In this document: positions 8,034 through 16,338 of the stretch, in pieces
Layout of the letters: every line of letters begins with the position of its first letter
Numbering within the stretch: position 1 is the first letter of the stretch
The notes under the pieces: model-generated
Seen by the model: the letters and a program-made list of their open reading frames with translations, nothing else
Told to the model about the DNA's origin: nothing
The model's database searches: none
Source: Planctomycetota bacterium
GTDB taxonomy: Bacteria; Planctomycetota; UBA1135; UBA2386
DNA length: 57,427 nucleotides
Assembly (NCBI GenBank): GCA_016794035.1
Contig: JAEUHS010000083.1
Span: forward strand, 1 to 57,427
Reading direction: 5' to 3'
Position numbers and translations under genes: made by a program

Positions 8034-9608
8034 TCAGCGGCGTTTGCCGGTGATCAGGTCGTAGTGCGTGCCTGGCCCGAGGTGGATCGGCTCGCGCTCT
8101 GCATCGCCTGCCGCCTTCGACGATGGCAAGATCGTCGCCGACGAATCGTCGGCCGGGGACAATTCGGCCCCCTGAACGACCGCGCTTCCCACGACGCGGA
8201 TGCCGGTGAAGCGCGGTGGGCACAGCGCCGACAGCCGCCGCAGGTCGGTCTGCTCTTCGTTGGCGTTCCGCACGGCCTGCTTCGGCGACGCGATCGGATC
8301 GCTGCATTCCATGGCGCTCCCCGGCAGGAGAGCGAGTCCGCGTCGGCAGGCAGTTGCCGGATTCGCGTCGTCGAGCGCTGGCTGCGCGTCGGTGACGACT
8401 TCGCCGAGTAGTGCGTGGCCCCAGACGACGCCACCACGCGCGAGCAGCTCGTTCAACGCCGCCCGCAGCTGCGGAACGTACGCTGTGTCGAGGATGGCGC
8501 TGGCCGCCGAGGGTGTTTCGTCCTGGAGCCAAACACCCGTCGCGTCCGCGATGCTCTTTGCCAGTTCGTCAGCGCTGACGGCACCTGGCCCCGTCAGGCG
8601 GATCTCGTGCAGCTCCCTGAATCCCGTCGACGTGTCCGAGTGGTAGGCGTGATGTCCGTCGCCGTGGAAGACTACGAGCACCCTGGCTGCCTTGCCGCCC
8701 GCGAACGCGACGAAGCGCTGGAAGCTGTCGCCGGAGTCCCCGAGCAGCAACGTACCTGCTGCGACGCGCGGTGACGCGGGGTCCGTCCACGACCACGTCG
8801 CGCGCTCTCGCGCCGCGCGGCGCCACGCCGCGAGATCGACGCGGGCACCGGCGGCGCGCTCGACCACGACTCGGGCGTGTCCGTCGTGCTCGGGCAGCAC
8901 GAGGAACACCTTCGACGCCCCGATGACGTCCAGCGCGTCGCCGTGCACGACCGCCGCCGTGCTCTCGTCGACGCCGATGCCGAACAGCCCCGGGTGCAGC
9001 GCCAGCGCGCGCAGCAGCCGCGGCAGCCGCTGGCGCTTCAGGAAGTGCTGGTCGCTGATCGCGCCGGGCACGAAGTCGAAGCCGGTCGCCATCACCGGCG
9101 GGTCCATGCCTTCCTGGATCATCGTGCGGGTCTGGATCGCGGTGCCGGCCGACGTGCCGCCGATCACCCCGCCGCGGGCGAGCACGGCCAGCAGCTCCTT
9201 CTCGACGCGCGTGCCGAGGTAGGCGCTGGCGAGCCGGTCCTGGGCACCGCCGGTGATCCAGACGCCGGTCGCGCGAGCCAGCGGCGTGCAGAACGCCTCG
9301 TCGTCGGCGACCGCGCGGTCGCGCGTATGCAGCAAGGACACCTCGGCGCCCGGCAGCCGTTCGCGGTAGAGCCGCAGCGTGTCCGCGTTCTCCTTGTCGT
9401 CGTCGGCGGTCTCGCTGGCGGTCGGGATCAGCACGACCTTGGCGTGCGCACCGCCGGCGAGCTCGTGAAAGCGCGCGAAGATCTCCGCCGGCAGCCGGCC
9501 GCCGCCGGCCAGGAGGCGCGTGCCGGGGTGCGCGGCCGGGGCGGCCGGCGGCGACTGCGCCGCGAGGCCGACGGTGGACAGCAGGACGATCGCGAGGCGG
9601 TGGCGCAT
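8034..9608 (-). CDS. Secreted S51-type (cyanophycinase-like) peptidase with a second, degenerate S51 domain
   Basis: A 524-residue protein with a signal peptide (MRHRLAIVLLSTVGLAAQS). The first half is a complete cyanophycinase/peptidase S51 domain: nucleophile Ser in GGTSAGTA, then ISDQHFLKRQRL and GIGVDESTAAVV, which follow the nucleophile in this family. Cyanophycinases cleave beta-aspartyl-arginine bonds. The second half repeats the fold in degenerate form: LLLGDSGDSF matches LLAGGGRLPAEIF, ATGVWLQDE matches ATGVWITGG, and LARGGVVWGHALLG matches LARGGVIGGTSAG, so the nucleophile motif is lost. Export implies activity on extracytoplasmic peptides. I chose the ATG at 9608; a TATCGT box lies 7 bases upstream. 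The substrate is not known. Confidence 0.85.
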   Translation of the reverse strand: MRHRLAIVLLSTVGLAAQSPPAAPAAHPGTRLLAGGGRLPAEIFARFHELAGGAHAKVVLIPTASETADDDKENADTLRLYRERLPGAEVSLLHTRDRAVADDEAFCTPLARATGVWITGGAQDRLASAYLGTRVEKELLAVLARGGVIGGTSAGTAIQTRTMIQEGMDPPVMATGFDFVPGAISDQHFLKRQRLPRLLRALALHPGLFGIGVDESTAAVVHGDALDVIGASKVFLVLPEHDGHARVVVERAAGARVDLAAWRRAARERATWSWTDPASPRVAAGTLLLGDSGDSFQRFVAFAGGKAARVLVVFHGDGHHAYHSDTSTGFRELHEIRLTGPGAVSADELAKSIADATGVWLQDETPSAASAILDTAYVPQLRAALNELLARGGVVWGHALLGEVVTDAQPALDDANPATACRRGLALLPGSAMECSDPIASPKQAVRNANEEQTDLRRLSALCPPRFTGIRVVGSAVVQGAELSPADDSSATILPSSKAAGDAEREPIHLGPGTHYDLITGKRR

Positions 9609-9615
9609 GGCGCAC

Positions 9616-9621
9616 ACGATA
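9616..9621 (-). promoter_or_regulatory. Candidate -10 box of the S51 gene, short-leader
   Basis: TATCGT on the minus strand ends 7 bases before the ATG at 9608. This again suggests a leaderless or very short leader transcript. Confidence 0.35.
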
Positions 9622-9644
9622 GCGCGCCGCGGCCGCCGGCACGT

Positions 9645-11093
9645 TCACGGCACCGGCACGATCAGGCTGTCGAGGATCGGCCGTTCGCCGGTGACCGGGT
9701 TGGCGTGGAACGTGACGCGGAACTGCAGATACAGCTTGCCCGCGGCGATGTTCGGCGACGACGACCAGGCGGTCGGCGTGGCGATCGGCGAGTCGGCGCC
9801 GCGGTATTCGACCGCGATCGAAGTGCCGAACGGCAGCGATTGCGCCAGGATCGGCGTACCGAACTGGGCCGCGCCCGCCAACAGCCACGGCGATTGCGCG
9901 AACGTCTCCGTGCGGGTGAACTCGATCTGCAACTCGGGCATCGCGTTGTCCCGCGTTCCGGTCGTCACCAGGTCCGGAGTGATCGGCGCAGCAGCGGTGC
10001 CGGAGCGGACGACGCGCGCTGCCGGCAGCGGCGAACTGACGGCCTGGAGCCGATGTGCGATCGGGTTCAGGCCCTGCTGGGGCCAGGCCGGGACGCGGAA
10101 CTCGAGCAGCAGGCTCGACACCCCGTCGTACGGGAACGACGTGAACATCGGGAACGGCAGGTAGCCGCCCAGCAGCAGGTCGCTCGGGGAGACGACGTAG
10201 GGGCCCTGGTAGACGACGATCGGCGGTTCGCCGGGGCGCTCGTTGTCGGCGAAGGTCGCCGACAGGCCGGAGTCCGGCGCCACGGGCAGCGCGCTGAACC
10301 AGTCGAGGGTGTAGTCCGGCACGACGTCGGTGTGCCCGATCCGGAAGTCGAACGCCGGGAACGTGTCCGGCGTCGGCAGGACCGAGGCCCCGGCCTGACG
10401 GTGCCAGCGCACCGACGTGATCCGTTCGGGTGCGCCGCTGGCGCCCAGGTCCACGTTCCGAAGCACGTACTGCACCCGACAGCCATGGGTGGACAGCGGG
10501 GCCGACAGGAAGCCGGTCGACAGCAGGTCGACCGGGACCGACAGCGGGGTGATCGTCTCGTACGTGCGGCGCGTCACCGGGCCGCCGCGCACGTGGCCGG
10601 CCACGTCGGCCGAGTAGGTGCCCGAGTAGCCCTGGTTGACCGGGTCGTCGAAGCTCGCGACGATCGCGCGGGAGCCGGCGTAGGTCGCGGTGCTGGCGCC
10701 GTTGCTGGTGCGGAACAGGCCGTTCGGCGCGCTGTAGTCGAGTACGACCGCCTGGCCGTAGAGGATCAGGCCGAGGGCGCCGGCGAACAGCGGCACCTGC
10801 ACCGAGCGCTGCGACGTTCCGCCGGGCCCGACGACGCCGCCGTCGAAGTTCGACAGCAGCGGCGTGAGCCCGAGCAGGATCCGTTCGCCCAGCACTTCGC
10901 GCGGACCGCCGTCGAAGTCGAGGAACACCGTGAAGGCAGCCCCCGGTGCGGCGACCAGCGAGGTCTGGATCGGGAACCCCTGGCTGGTCAGCAGCGCGTC
11001 GGGGTGCATCGTCAGCGAAGGAGCCTGACCGGTGCCGAGCACCGGCAGTCCGAGAGTGGCGGCGAGCGCCAACCGGGCGTGGGAACGGGCCAT
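9645..11093 (-). CDS. Secreted protein of unknown function, all-beta
   Basis: A 482-residue protein with an N-terminal signal peptide (MARSHARLALAATLGLPVLGTG). The rest is rich in Gly, Pro, Ser and alternating hydrophobics, as expected for beta-sandwich extracellular proteins, and has no catalytic motif that I recognise. A segment near residue 240 reads CRVQYVLRNVDLGAS, suggesting adhesin-like or carbohydrate-binding folds. The C-terminus (LYLQFRVTFHANPVTGERP, then ILDSLIVPVP) resembles the C-termini of the two giant lipoproteins at 46477 and 50716. I chose the ATG at 11093 because it begins the signal peptide; the frame is open further upstream but that part is Arg-rich and runs into the divergent DCC gene. 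Function is unassigned. Confidence 0.75.
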   Translation of the reverse strand: MARSHARLALAATLGLPVLGTGQAPSLTMHPDALLTSQGFPIQTSLVAAPGAAFTVFLDFDGGPREVLGERILLGLTPLLSNFDGGVVGPGGTSQRSVQVPLFAGALGLILYGQAVVLDYSAPNGLFRTSNGASTATYAGSRAIVASFDDPVNQGYSGTYSADVAGHVRGGPVTRRTYETITPLSVPVDLLSTGFLSAPLSTHGCRVQYVLRNVDLGASGAPERITSVRWHRQAGASVLPTPDTFPAFDFRIGHTDVVPDYTLDWFSALPVAPDSGLSATFADNERPGEPPIVVYQGPYVVSPSDLLLGGYLPFPMFTSFPYDGVSSLLLEFRVPAWPQQGLNPIAHRLQAVSSPLPAARVVRSGTAAAPITPDLVTTGTRDNAMPELQIEFTRTETFAQSPWLLAGAAQFGTPILAQSLPFGTSIAVEYRGADSPIATPTAWSSSPNIAAGKLYLQFRVTFHANPVTGERPILDSLIVPVP

Positions 11094-11209
11094 GGCGGCA
11101 CTAGCCACGCATGATAGGCGGTGTAACACCGTGGGCGTCCGGCGCGCGCTGCGGCTGCGGCCCGCATCGGTGCCGCGAACACCTCTTCGCGCGGCGCCTG
11201 CCGACGGGC

Positions 11210-11215
11210 TACCAT
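11210..11215 (+). promoter_or_regulatory. Candidate -10 box of the DCC gene, short-leader
   Basis: TACCAT ends 6 bases before the GTG at 11222. It has the same spacing as upstream of ribE. Confidence 0.3.
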
Positions 11216-11221
11216 GCCGGC

Positions 11222-11659
11222 GTGGCCTCTGCTGCCGAAGACGCGCCGCTGATCCTGTTCGACGGCGACTGCAACCTGTGCAACGGCGCCGTGCAGTTCG
11301 TGCTGCGGCGCGATCCGAACGGGCGCTTCCGCTTCGCCTCGCTGCAGTCCGTGGCCGGACGCGCCGCGCTCGCGGCCGCGGCTCCTGGCGCGGAGCTGCC
11401 CGACAGCATCGTGCTGCTGCACGGCGGCCGCCTGCGCACGCGGTCGACGGCGGCGCTGGCGATCGCGCGCGGGCTGCGTTTTCCGTGGCCGCTGGTGTCG
11501 GTGTTCTGGCTGGTGCCGTATCCGTTGCGCGACCTCGTCTACGACTGGATCGCGCGCCATCGCCACCGCTGGTTCGGCCGGCGGCAGGAGTGCTGGGTGC
11601 CGACACCGGCGCTGCGCGCGCGCTTCCTCGACGCCGCGGAACGGCAGCCCGCACCGTAG
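11222..11659 (+). CDS. DCC-family thiol-disulfide oxidoreductase-like protein (DUF393)
   Basis: A 145-residue protein with the defining motif LFDGDCNLCNGAVQF near the N-terminus, in which the D and the two Cys of DxxCxxC give the family its name. Later segments (FASLQSV, SIVLLHGGR, the WLVPYPLRDLVYDWIARHR helix) match the YuxK/DUF393 pattern. Members are small thioredoxin-like proteins of uncertain role. The start is GTG at 11222: earlier in-frame codons give an unrelated Cys/Arg-rich extension. The gene opens a plus-strand run with dedA and cardiolipin synthase, both membrane-lipid related. Confidence 0.85.
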   Translation: MASAAEDAPLILFDGDCNLCNGAVQFVLRRDPNGRFRFASLQSVAGRAALAAAAPGAELPDSIVLLHGGRLRTRSTAALAIARGLRFPWPLVSVFWLVPYPLRDLVYDWIARHRHRWFGRRQECWVPTPALRARFLDAAERQPAP

Positions 11660-11713
11660 CGGTCCGGCCTGGCGCCAGCGCCGGCGCCGACCCCGCGCGT
11701 CGCCCCTCACCCG

Positions 11714-12289
11714 ATGACCCTCGAACAGCTGCTCAGCGACTACGGCTACCTCGCCCTGGTCGTCGGCTGCTTCCTGGAGGGCGAGACGATCCTGGTGCTC
11801 GCCGGTTTCGCGGCGCACCGCGGCTACCTCGACCTGCGGCTGACGATGCTCGCCGCGTTCGCCGGCAGCGTGCTCGGCGACCAGCTGTACTTCTTCCTCG
11901 GCCGTCGCTACGGCCCGCGCCTGCTGGCGCGCCGGCCTGGCTGGCAACGCGCCGCGCAGGCCGTCGACCGCCGGTTGCAGCGTCATCGCGACCTGTTCGT
12001 GCTCGGCTTCCGGTTCCTGTACGGACTGCGCACCGTGTCGCCGTTCGTGATCGCGATCGGCGGCGTGTCGCTGCTGCGCTTCACGGTGCTGAACGTGATC
12101 GGCGCCGCCGTCTGGGCGGTCGCGTTCGCCGGTGCCGGCTATCTGTTCGGCGAGAGCGTCAGGCTGTTGCTCGGGCGCGTCGAGCGCTACGAACTGGTGC
12201 TGTTCCTCGGCCTCGCCGGCGCCGGCCTGGCCGTCTTCGTCTGGCGGACCTGGCGCGCGCGGCGGCCGCGACCTCCGGCACCGAACTGA
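11714..12289 (+). CDS. DedA-family membrane protein
   Basis: A 191-residue polytopic inner-membrane protein of the DedA/SNARE-associated (DUF307) family, whose members act in phospholipid or undecaprenyl-phosphate flipping and membrane homeostasis. Visible landmarks are FLEGETILVLAGFAAHRG near residues 20-37 (the E of the re-entrant segment), GDQLYFFLGRRYG, and the GFRFLYGLRTVSPFVIAIGG segment, which corresponds to the conserved FxRxxPGxR region but has YG instead of PG. There are about five hydrophobic segments. The stop shares one base with the next ATG (TGATG), so it is translationally coupled to cardiolipin synthase, and a joint role in membrane lipid handling is a reasonable inference. 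Confidence 0.9.
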   Translation: MTLEQLLSDYGYLALVVGCFLEGETILVLAGFAAHRGYLDLRLTMLAAFAGSVLGDQLYFFLGRRYGPRLLARRPGWQRAAQAVDRRLQRHRDLFVLGFRFLYGLRTVSPFVIAIGGVSLLRFTVLNVIGAAVWAVAFAGAGYLFGESVRLLLGRVERYELVLFLGLAGAGLAVFVWRTWRARRPRPPAPN

Positions 12290-13728
12290 TGCAACCGCAC
12301 TACTGGTTCCTCGCCGAGTGGTCGATCCGCATCGGGATGGCGGCGATCGTCGTGATGCGGCGCCGTACGCCGTCGGCGGCGCTGGCCTGGCTCGTGGTCA
12401 TCTCGTTCGTGCCGGTCGTCGGCGCCGCCGCCTACCTGCTGATCGGCGAGAACCGGCTCGGCAGCACCCGCTCGCGCGCCTACCGTGCCGTCGTCGCCCG
12501 CATCCGCGCGGCCGAAGGCGATCGCCGCCGCCTGCGCGCGGCGTTCCACGCCGACCGGCCCGAGCACCACCTGGCGCTGGCGAGGCTCGCCGAGGCGCTC
12601 GGTGCCGGCTCGGCCATGAGTGGGGGAGCGCCGCAGCTGCTGACCGACGCCGCGGCCTTCGGCCGGGTGCTGGTCGCCGACATCGACGCGGCGCGACACC
12701 ACTGCCATCTGCTCTACTTCATCTTCCTCGCCGACGACCACGGCGTCGCGGTCGCGCAGGCGCTGACGCGTGCGGCGCAGCGCGGCGTGGCCTGTCGCCT
12801 GCTGGTCGACGGCGTCGGTTCGCGGGACTTCCTGGCGAGCGCGCTGCGGCGCGAGATCGAGCAGCAGGGCGTCGTGGTCGTCGCCGCGCTGCCGGTGAAC
12901 GTGCTGCGCGCGACGGTGGCACGGCTCGACCTCCGCAACCACCGCAAGCTGGCGATCGTCGACGGTGGCGTCGCCTACGTCGGCAGCCACAACGTCGCCA
13001 ACCCCGTCTATCCGCACAAGGCGCGCTTCGGTGCCTGGGTCGATGCGTCGGCGCGCCTCACCGGTCCGGTCGTCAACCTGCTGCAGGAGGTCTTCACCCA
13101 GGACTGGGTGTTCAACGGCGGCGAGCTCGCCGAGCCGGACGCGTTCCTCGCGGTCGCGGCCGAGGGCATCGAGCAGGGCGGCGTGCCGGTGCAGGTGCTG
13201 CCGACCGGCCCGGCCAGCAAGGGCGGGCCACTGGTCGACGTGCTCGCGCAGGCGATCGCGACCGCGCGGCGCAAGGTCGTGCTTACGACCCCGTACTTCG
13301 TGCCCAACGAGGCGCTGCTGACCTCGCTGCGCTCCGCGGCGCTGCGCGGCATCGAGATCGAACTGATCGTGCCGCGCCGTTCGGACCACGCGGTCGCGCA
13401 GGCGGCGGGACGCTCGCACTACGGCTTCCTGCTCGACGTCGGCGTCGCGATCCACGAGTACGAGGGCGGTCTCTTGCACGCCAAGACGCTGACCGTCGAC
13501 GACGACCTGGCGATGATCGGCTCGGCGAACCTCGACCTGCGCAGCTTCCTGCTGAACTTCGAACTGGCCGTGCTGGTCTACGACCGCGACTTCACGGCGC
13601 AGATGCAGGCGCTGCATCGCGGCTACCTGACGCGCTGTCGGCGGCTGTCGGTCGACGGCTGGCGGCGACGGGGCCGTCTGCGGCAGGCCGGCGACAACGT
13701 GGCGCAGCTGCTGAGTCCGCTGCTCTGA
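12289..13728 (+). CDS. cls: Cardiolipin synthase (phospholipase D superfamily)
   Basis: The enzyme condenses two phosphatidylglycerols to cardiolipin plus glycerol, or uses a related acceptor, at the inner membrane. The 479-residue protein has two N-terminal membrane segments (roughly 8-22 and 30-50), then two PLD domains with HKD motifs: NHRKLAIVDGGVAYVGSHN and HAKTLTVDDDLAMIGSANLD. Both keep H, K and D. The length and topology match bacterial ClsA-type enzymes. The start ATG at 12289 overlaps the dedA stop by one base. The final segment is Arg-rich and ends near LLSPLL. Confidence 0.94.
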   Translation: MQPHYWFLAEWSIRIGMAAIVVMRRRTPSAALAWLVVISFVPVVGAAAYLLIGENRLGSTRSRAYRAVVARIRAAEGDRRRLRAAFHADRPEHHLALARLAEALGAGSAMSGGAPQLLTDAAAFGRVLVADIDAARHHCHLLYFIFLADDHGVAVAQALTRAAQRGVACRLLVDGVGSRDFLASALRREIEQQGVVVVAALPVNVLRATVARLDLRNHRKLAIVDGGVAYVGSHNVANPVYPHKARFGAWVDASARLTGPVVNLLQEVFTQDWVFNGGELAEPDAFLAVAAEGIEQGGVPVQVLPTGPASKGGPLVDVLAQAIATARRKVVLTTPYFVPNEALLTSLRSAALRGIEIELIVPRRSDHAVAQAAGRSHYGFLLDVGVAIHEYEGGLLHAKTLTVDDDLAMIGSANLDLRSFLLNFELAVLVYDRDFTAQMQALHRGYLTRCRRLSVDGWRRRGRLRQAGDNVAQLLSPLL

Positions 13729-13760
13729 GCCGCGGAACGTGCGGTGCGGGCGCGGCGCCG

Positions 13761-13766
13761 TATCCT
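13761..13766 (+). promoter_or_regulatory. Candidate -10 box of the YjdF-like gene
   Basis: TATCCT ends 11 bases before the ATG at 13778, within the 49-base gap after cardiolipin synthase. It may allow separate transcription. Confidence 0.3.
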
Positions 13767-13777
13767 CGGCGGCCGGC

Positions 13778-14413
13778 ATGCCGACCTCCGCACCCGACCC
13801 CCGTCCGCGCCCGTGGCGGTTCCCCGGCCTGATGCTGCTGTGCGCGGCGATCGCGACCTGGTCGTTCGCCGGCGCGCGCGACAAGCCGACCTGGGCGTTC
13901 GAGGTGCTGCCGCTGACCGCCGTGATGGTCGTGTTCGCGATCCGGCGCCGGTGGTTCCGCTTCTCGGCCCTCGCCTACGTGCTGCTGGCCTGGTTCTTCG
14001 TGATCCAGTGCCTCGGCGGCCGCTACACGTTCGCCGAGGTGCCGTTCCCGCGCGCGGTGCTGGACGCGCTCGGACTCGAACGCAACCCCGTCGATCGCAT
14101 CGGCCACTTCTTCCAGGGCTTCGTGCCGGCGATCCTGCTGCGCGAGTGGCTGCTCCGTCGCCGCGCGATGGCGCCCGGCGGCACGGTGTTCTGGCTGGTC
14201 ACCGGCTGCTGCCTCGCGTTCAGCGCCAGCTACGAACTGCTCGAGATGGCCGTCGTGCTGGTGTTCTACTCCGACGCCGGCCCCGACTGGCTCGGCATGC
14301 AGGGCGATCCGTGGGACGCGCAGTGGGACATGACGATGGCGCTCTCCGGCGCCGTGCTCGCACAGCTGCTGCTCGGCCGCCTGCACGACCGCAGCATGCG
14401 CCGCTGCCGCTGA
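13778..14413 (+). CDS. YjdF-like inner-membrane protein (DUF2238)
   Basis: A 211-residue polytopic membrane protein. Conserved family blocks are present in order: GGRYTFAEVPFPR, NPVDRIGHFFQGFVPA, AFSASYELLEM and LGMQGDPWDAQWDMTMAL. The His, Gln and Asp residues in these blocks are the ones conserved in DUF2238, whose function is unknown. About six hydrophobic helices are visible. It follows cardiolipin synthase by 49 bases and ends 15 bases before the convergent MCE gene. Confidence 0.88.
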   Translation: MPTSAPDPRPRPWRFPGLMLLCAAIATWSFAGARDKPTWAFEVLPLTAVMVVFAIRRRWFRFSALAYVLLAWFFVIQCLGGRYTFAEVPFPRAVLDALGLERNPVDRIGHFFQGFVPAILLREWLLRRRAMAPGGTVFWLVTGCCLAFSASYELLEMAVVLVFYSDAGPDWLGMQGDPWDAQWDMTMALSGAVLAQLLLGRLHDRSMRRCR

Positions 14414-14428
14414 GTCGGGTGCGCCGCG

Positions 14429-15595
14429 CTAGAACGCGCCGAGCAGCACCTGCACGAAGTTGCCGATCGGCGCCGACTCGCGCGCGTCCTCGAGCGCGCG
14501 CGAGACCTGCACGAAGATGCGGCGCAGGCGCACGCCGAGGTCCTTGTCGTTGATCAGGATGCCGAGCGGCCCCTCGTTCTGCGTCAGGCGGTCGCTGATG
14601 TCGCGCAGGTTGGCGATCGTCAGCTTCAGGTTGCGGCCGGTGTCGGCGTCGCTGGTCAGCGCGCCGAGCACGCCGGCGTCCGGGTCGTTGGCGCGCTGCA
14701 GCAGTACGTTGAGGTTCCCCAGCGCCTCGCCGAAGTCGTTGGCGAGCTTGTCGTCGCGGACCAGGCGGCCGAGCGCGCCCTTGCCGTCGTAGGTGTCGGC
14801 GACGATGCGGCGGATGTTGTCCATCGTCGCGCGCAGGTTGTCGGCGGTGTCGCGGTCGTTCAGCAACATGCCGATGGTGCCGTCCTTCGATCGCAGCGCG
14901 TCGCTGGTGGCGGCCAGGTTGGTGACGATGCGCATGACGTCGTCGCGCATGGTGTGGTCGACGACGAGCCGGCCGATCGTGCCCTCGCCCTTCAGCACCG
15001 CGTCGGCGATGGCGTTCAGGTTCTGCACGGTCTGCAGCACCTCGTCGTAGAGTTCGCGCCGGCCGACCAGGCGGCCGATCGTCGACTCCTCGTCGTTCAT
15101 GCGCGCGAAGAAGGTGCCGAACGACTTGAAGGCCCGGTTCAGGCTCTCGCCGAGTTCGCCCTTGGCGTCGGCGATGTTGCCGATGCGGTCGAACGCGCCC
15201 GGCTGGCTGTTGCCGCGCAGCTCGCGGCCGGCGGGCATCGGGCCACCGCGGCCCGGGTCGATGTAGATCATCTTGCCGCCGAGCACGCCGGCGTCGCGCA
15301 CCTCGATGACCGCCGCGTCGGTCAGCGGCACGGCTTCCTTCAGCAGCAGCGTCATGCGCACCGGCGCCTCGGCGCGGTCGTAGACGACGTCGATCTCGCC
15401 GACCTTGCCGACCTTCTTGCCGAGCACCATGACGTTGGTGCCGGCCTCGGCGCTGCCCGCGTCGGGGAAGAACACGACCAGCGGCGGCACCTTGCCGAGC
15501 GACAGGTCGGTCAGGTTCACGGTGGCCCAGAGCAGGAAGGCCAGCGTGCCGAAGAACACGAGGCCGAGCAGGGTGTCGCGGCGGATGCGGTCCAT
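14429..15595 (-). CDS. MlaD-like MCE-domain lipid transport protein with six C-terminal repeats
   Basis: MCE proteins form periplasmic hexameric rings that carry phospholipids between membranes with MlaE/MlaF. The 388-residue protein has one N-terminal membrane segment (about 9-26), an MCE domain (about 35-115, with GTNVMVLGKKVGKV and AGVLGGKMIYIDPG), then a long helical part made of six repeats of about 33 residues. Each repeat starts like GTIGRLVVD: STIGRLVGR, GTIGRLVVD, GTIGMLLND, GALGRLVRD, GVLGALTSD, GPLGILIND. The tail ends VQVLLGAF. It is the last gene of the minus-strand Mla-type operon, 14 bases after the ATPase. The repeats could build a long helical tube across the periplasm, which is inference. 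Confidence 0.92.
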   Translation of the reverse strand: MDRIRRDTLLGLVFFGTLAFLLWATVNLTDLSLGKVPPLVVFFPDAGSAEAGTNVMVLGKKVGKVGEIDVVYDRAEAPVRMTLLLKEAVPLTDAAVIEVRDAGVLGGKMIYIDPGRGGPMPAGRELRGNSQPGAFDRIGNIADAKGELGESLNRAFKSFGTFFARMNDEESTIGRLVGRRELYDEVLQTVQNLNAIADAVLKGEGTIGRLVVDHTMRDDVMRIVTNLAATSDALRSKDGTIGMLLNDRDTADNLRATMDNIRRIVADTYDGKGALGRLVRDDKLANDFGEALGNLNVLLQRANDPDAGVLGALTSDADTGRNLKLTIANLRDISDRLTQNEGPLGILINDKDLGVRLRRIFVQVSRALEDARESAPIGNFVQVLLGAF

Positions 15596-15609
15596 GGAGA
15601 CTCCGTAGG

Positions 15610-16338
15610 TCAGTCGCTGCCGCCGCCCAGGAAGGCGCGCGCCAGGGGATGTTCGCTGTGCACCATCTCGTCGACGGTGCCTTCGAGGCCCAGCTTGCCG
15701 TGGTCGAGGATGCCGATCCGGTCGCCGCAGTGCACGGCGCAGGCGCGGGAGTGAGTGACGATCAGGCCGGTGACGCCGAGGCTGTCGCGCACCTCGACGA
15801 TCAGTTCGTGGATCTGCTGGCTGATGATCGGATCCAGGCCGGCGTTGGGCTCGTCGTACAGCACGTACTCCGGCTTGGTCACCAGCGCGCGCGCGAGCCC
15901 GGTGCGCAGCTTCATGCCGCCGGAGATGCTGGGCGGAGACTGTGCAGCGGCGTGATCCATCTGCACCATCTTGAGCACCTCGTGCACACGGTCGCGGATC
16001 TCGCCGCGACCCAGCTTGCTGTGCTCGCGCAGCGGCAGCGCGACGTTGTCCTCGACCGACAGCCAGTTGATCAGCGCGCCGTTCTGGAACAGGTAGCCCA
16101 TGCGCCGCCGCAGCGCCATCAGCTGCGTGCGGTCCATCGTCGGCACTTCCTGGCCGTCGACCTGCACCGAGCCCGCGTCGGGCCGCAGGATGCCGATCAC
16201 GTGCTTCAGCGTGACGCTCTTGCCGCTGCCCGACGGTCCCATCAGCACGAAGTTCATGCCCTTCGGCACGCTCAGCGTCATGCCGTCGAGGATCTGCCGG
16301 CTGCCGAGCCGCTTCTTGACGTCGCGCAGTTCGATCAT
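15610..16338 (-). CDS. MlaF-like ABC transporter ATP-binding protein
   Basis: A 242-residue ABC ATPase that would power the MlaE/MCE lipid transporter on the cytoplasmic face. Walker A is GPSGSGKSVTLKH, the Q-loop is in YLFQNGALINWLSV, the signature is SISGGMKLRTGLARAL (ISGGM instead of LSGGQ, as usual in MlaF), Walker B is YVLYDEPNAGLDP and the switch His is in IVTHS. All ATPase residues are present. ATG 16338 overlaps the permease stop by 4 bases (ATGA). The C-terminal LARAFLGG motif is typical of this subfamily. It lies between the permease and the MCE gene in one operon. Confidence 0.95.
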   Translation of the reverse strand: MIELRDVKKRLGSRQILDGMTLSVPKGMNFVLMGPSGSGKSVTLKHVIGILRPDAGSVQVDGQEVPTMDRTQLMALRRRMGYLFQNGALINWLSVEDNVALPLREHSKLGRGEIRDRVHEVLKMVQMDHAAAQSPPSISGGMKLRTGLARALVTKPEYVLYDEPNAGLDPIISQQIHELIVEVRDSLGVTGLIVTHSRACAVHCGDRIGILDHGKLGLEGTVDEMVHSEHPLARAFLGGGSD

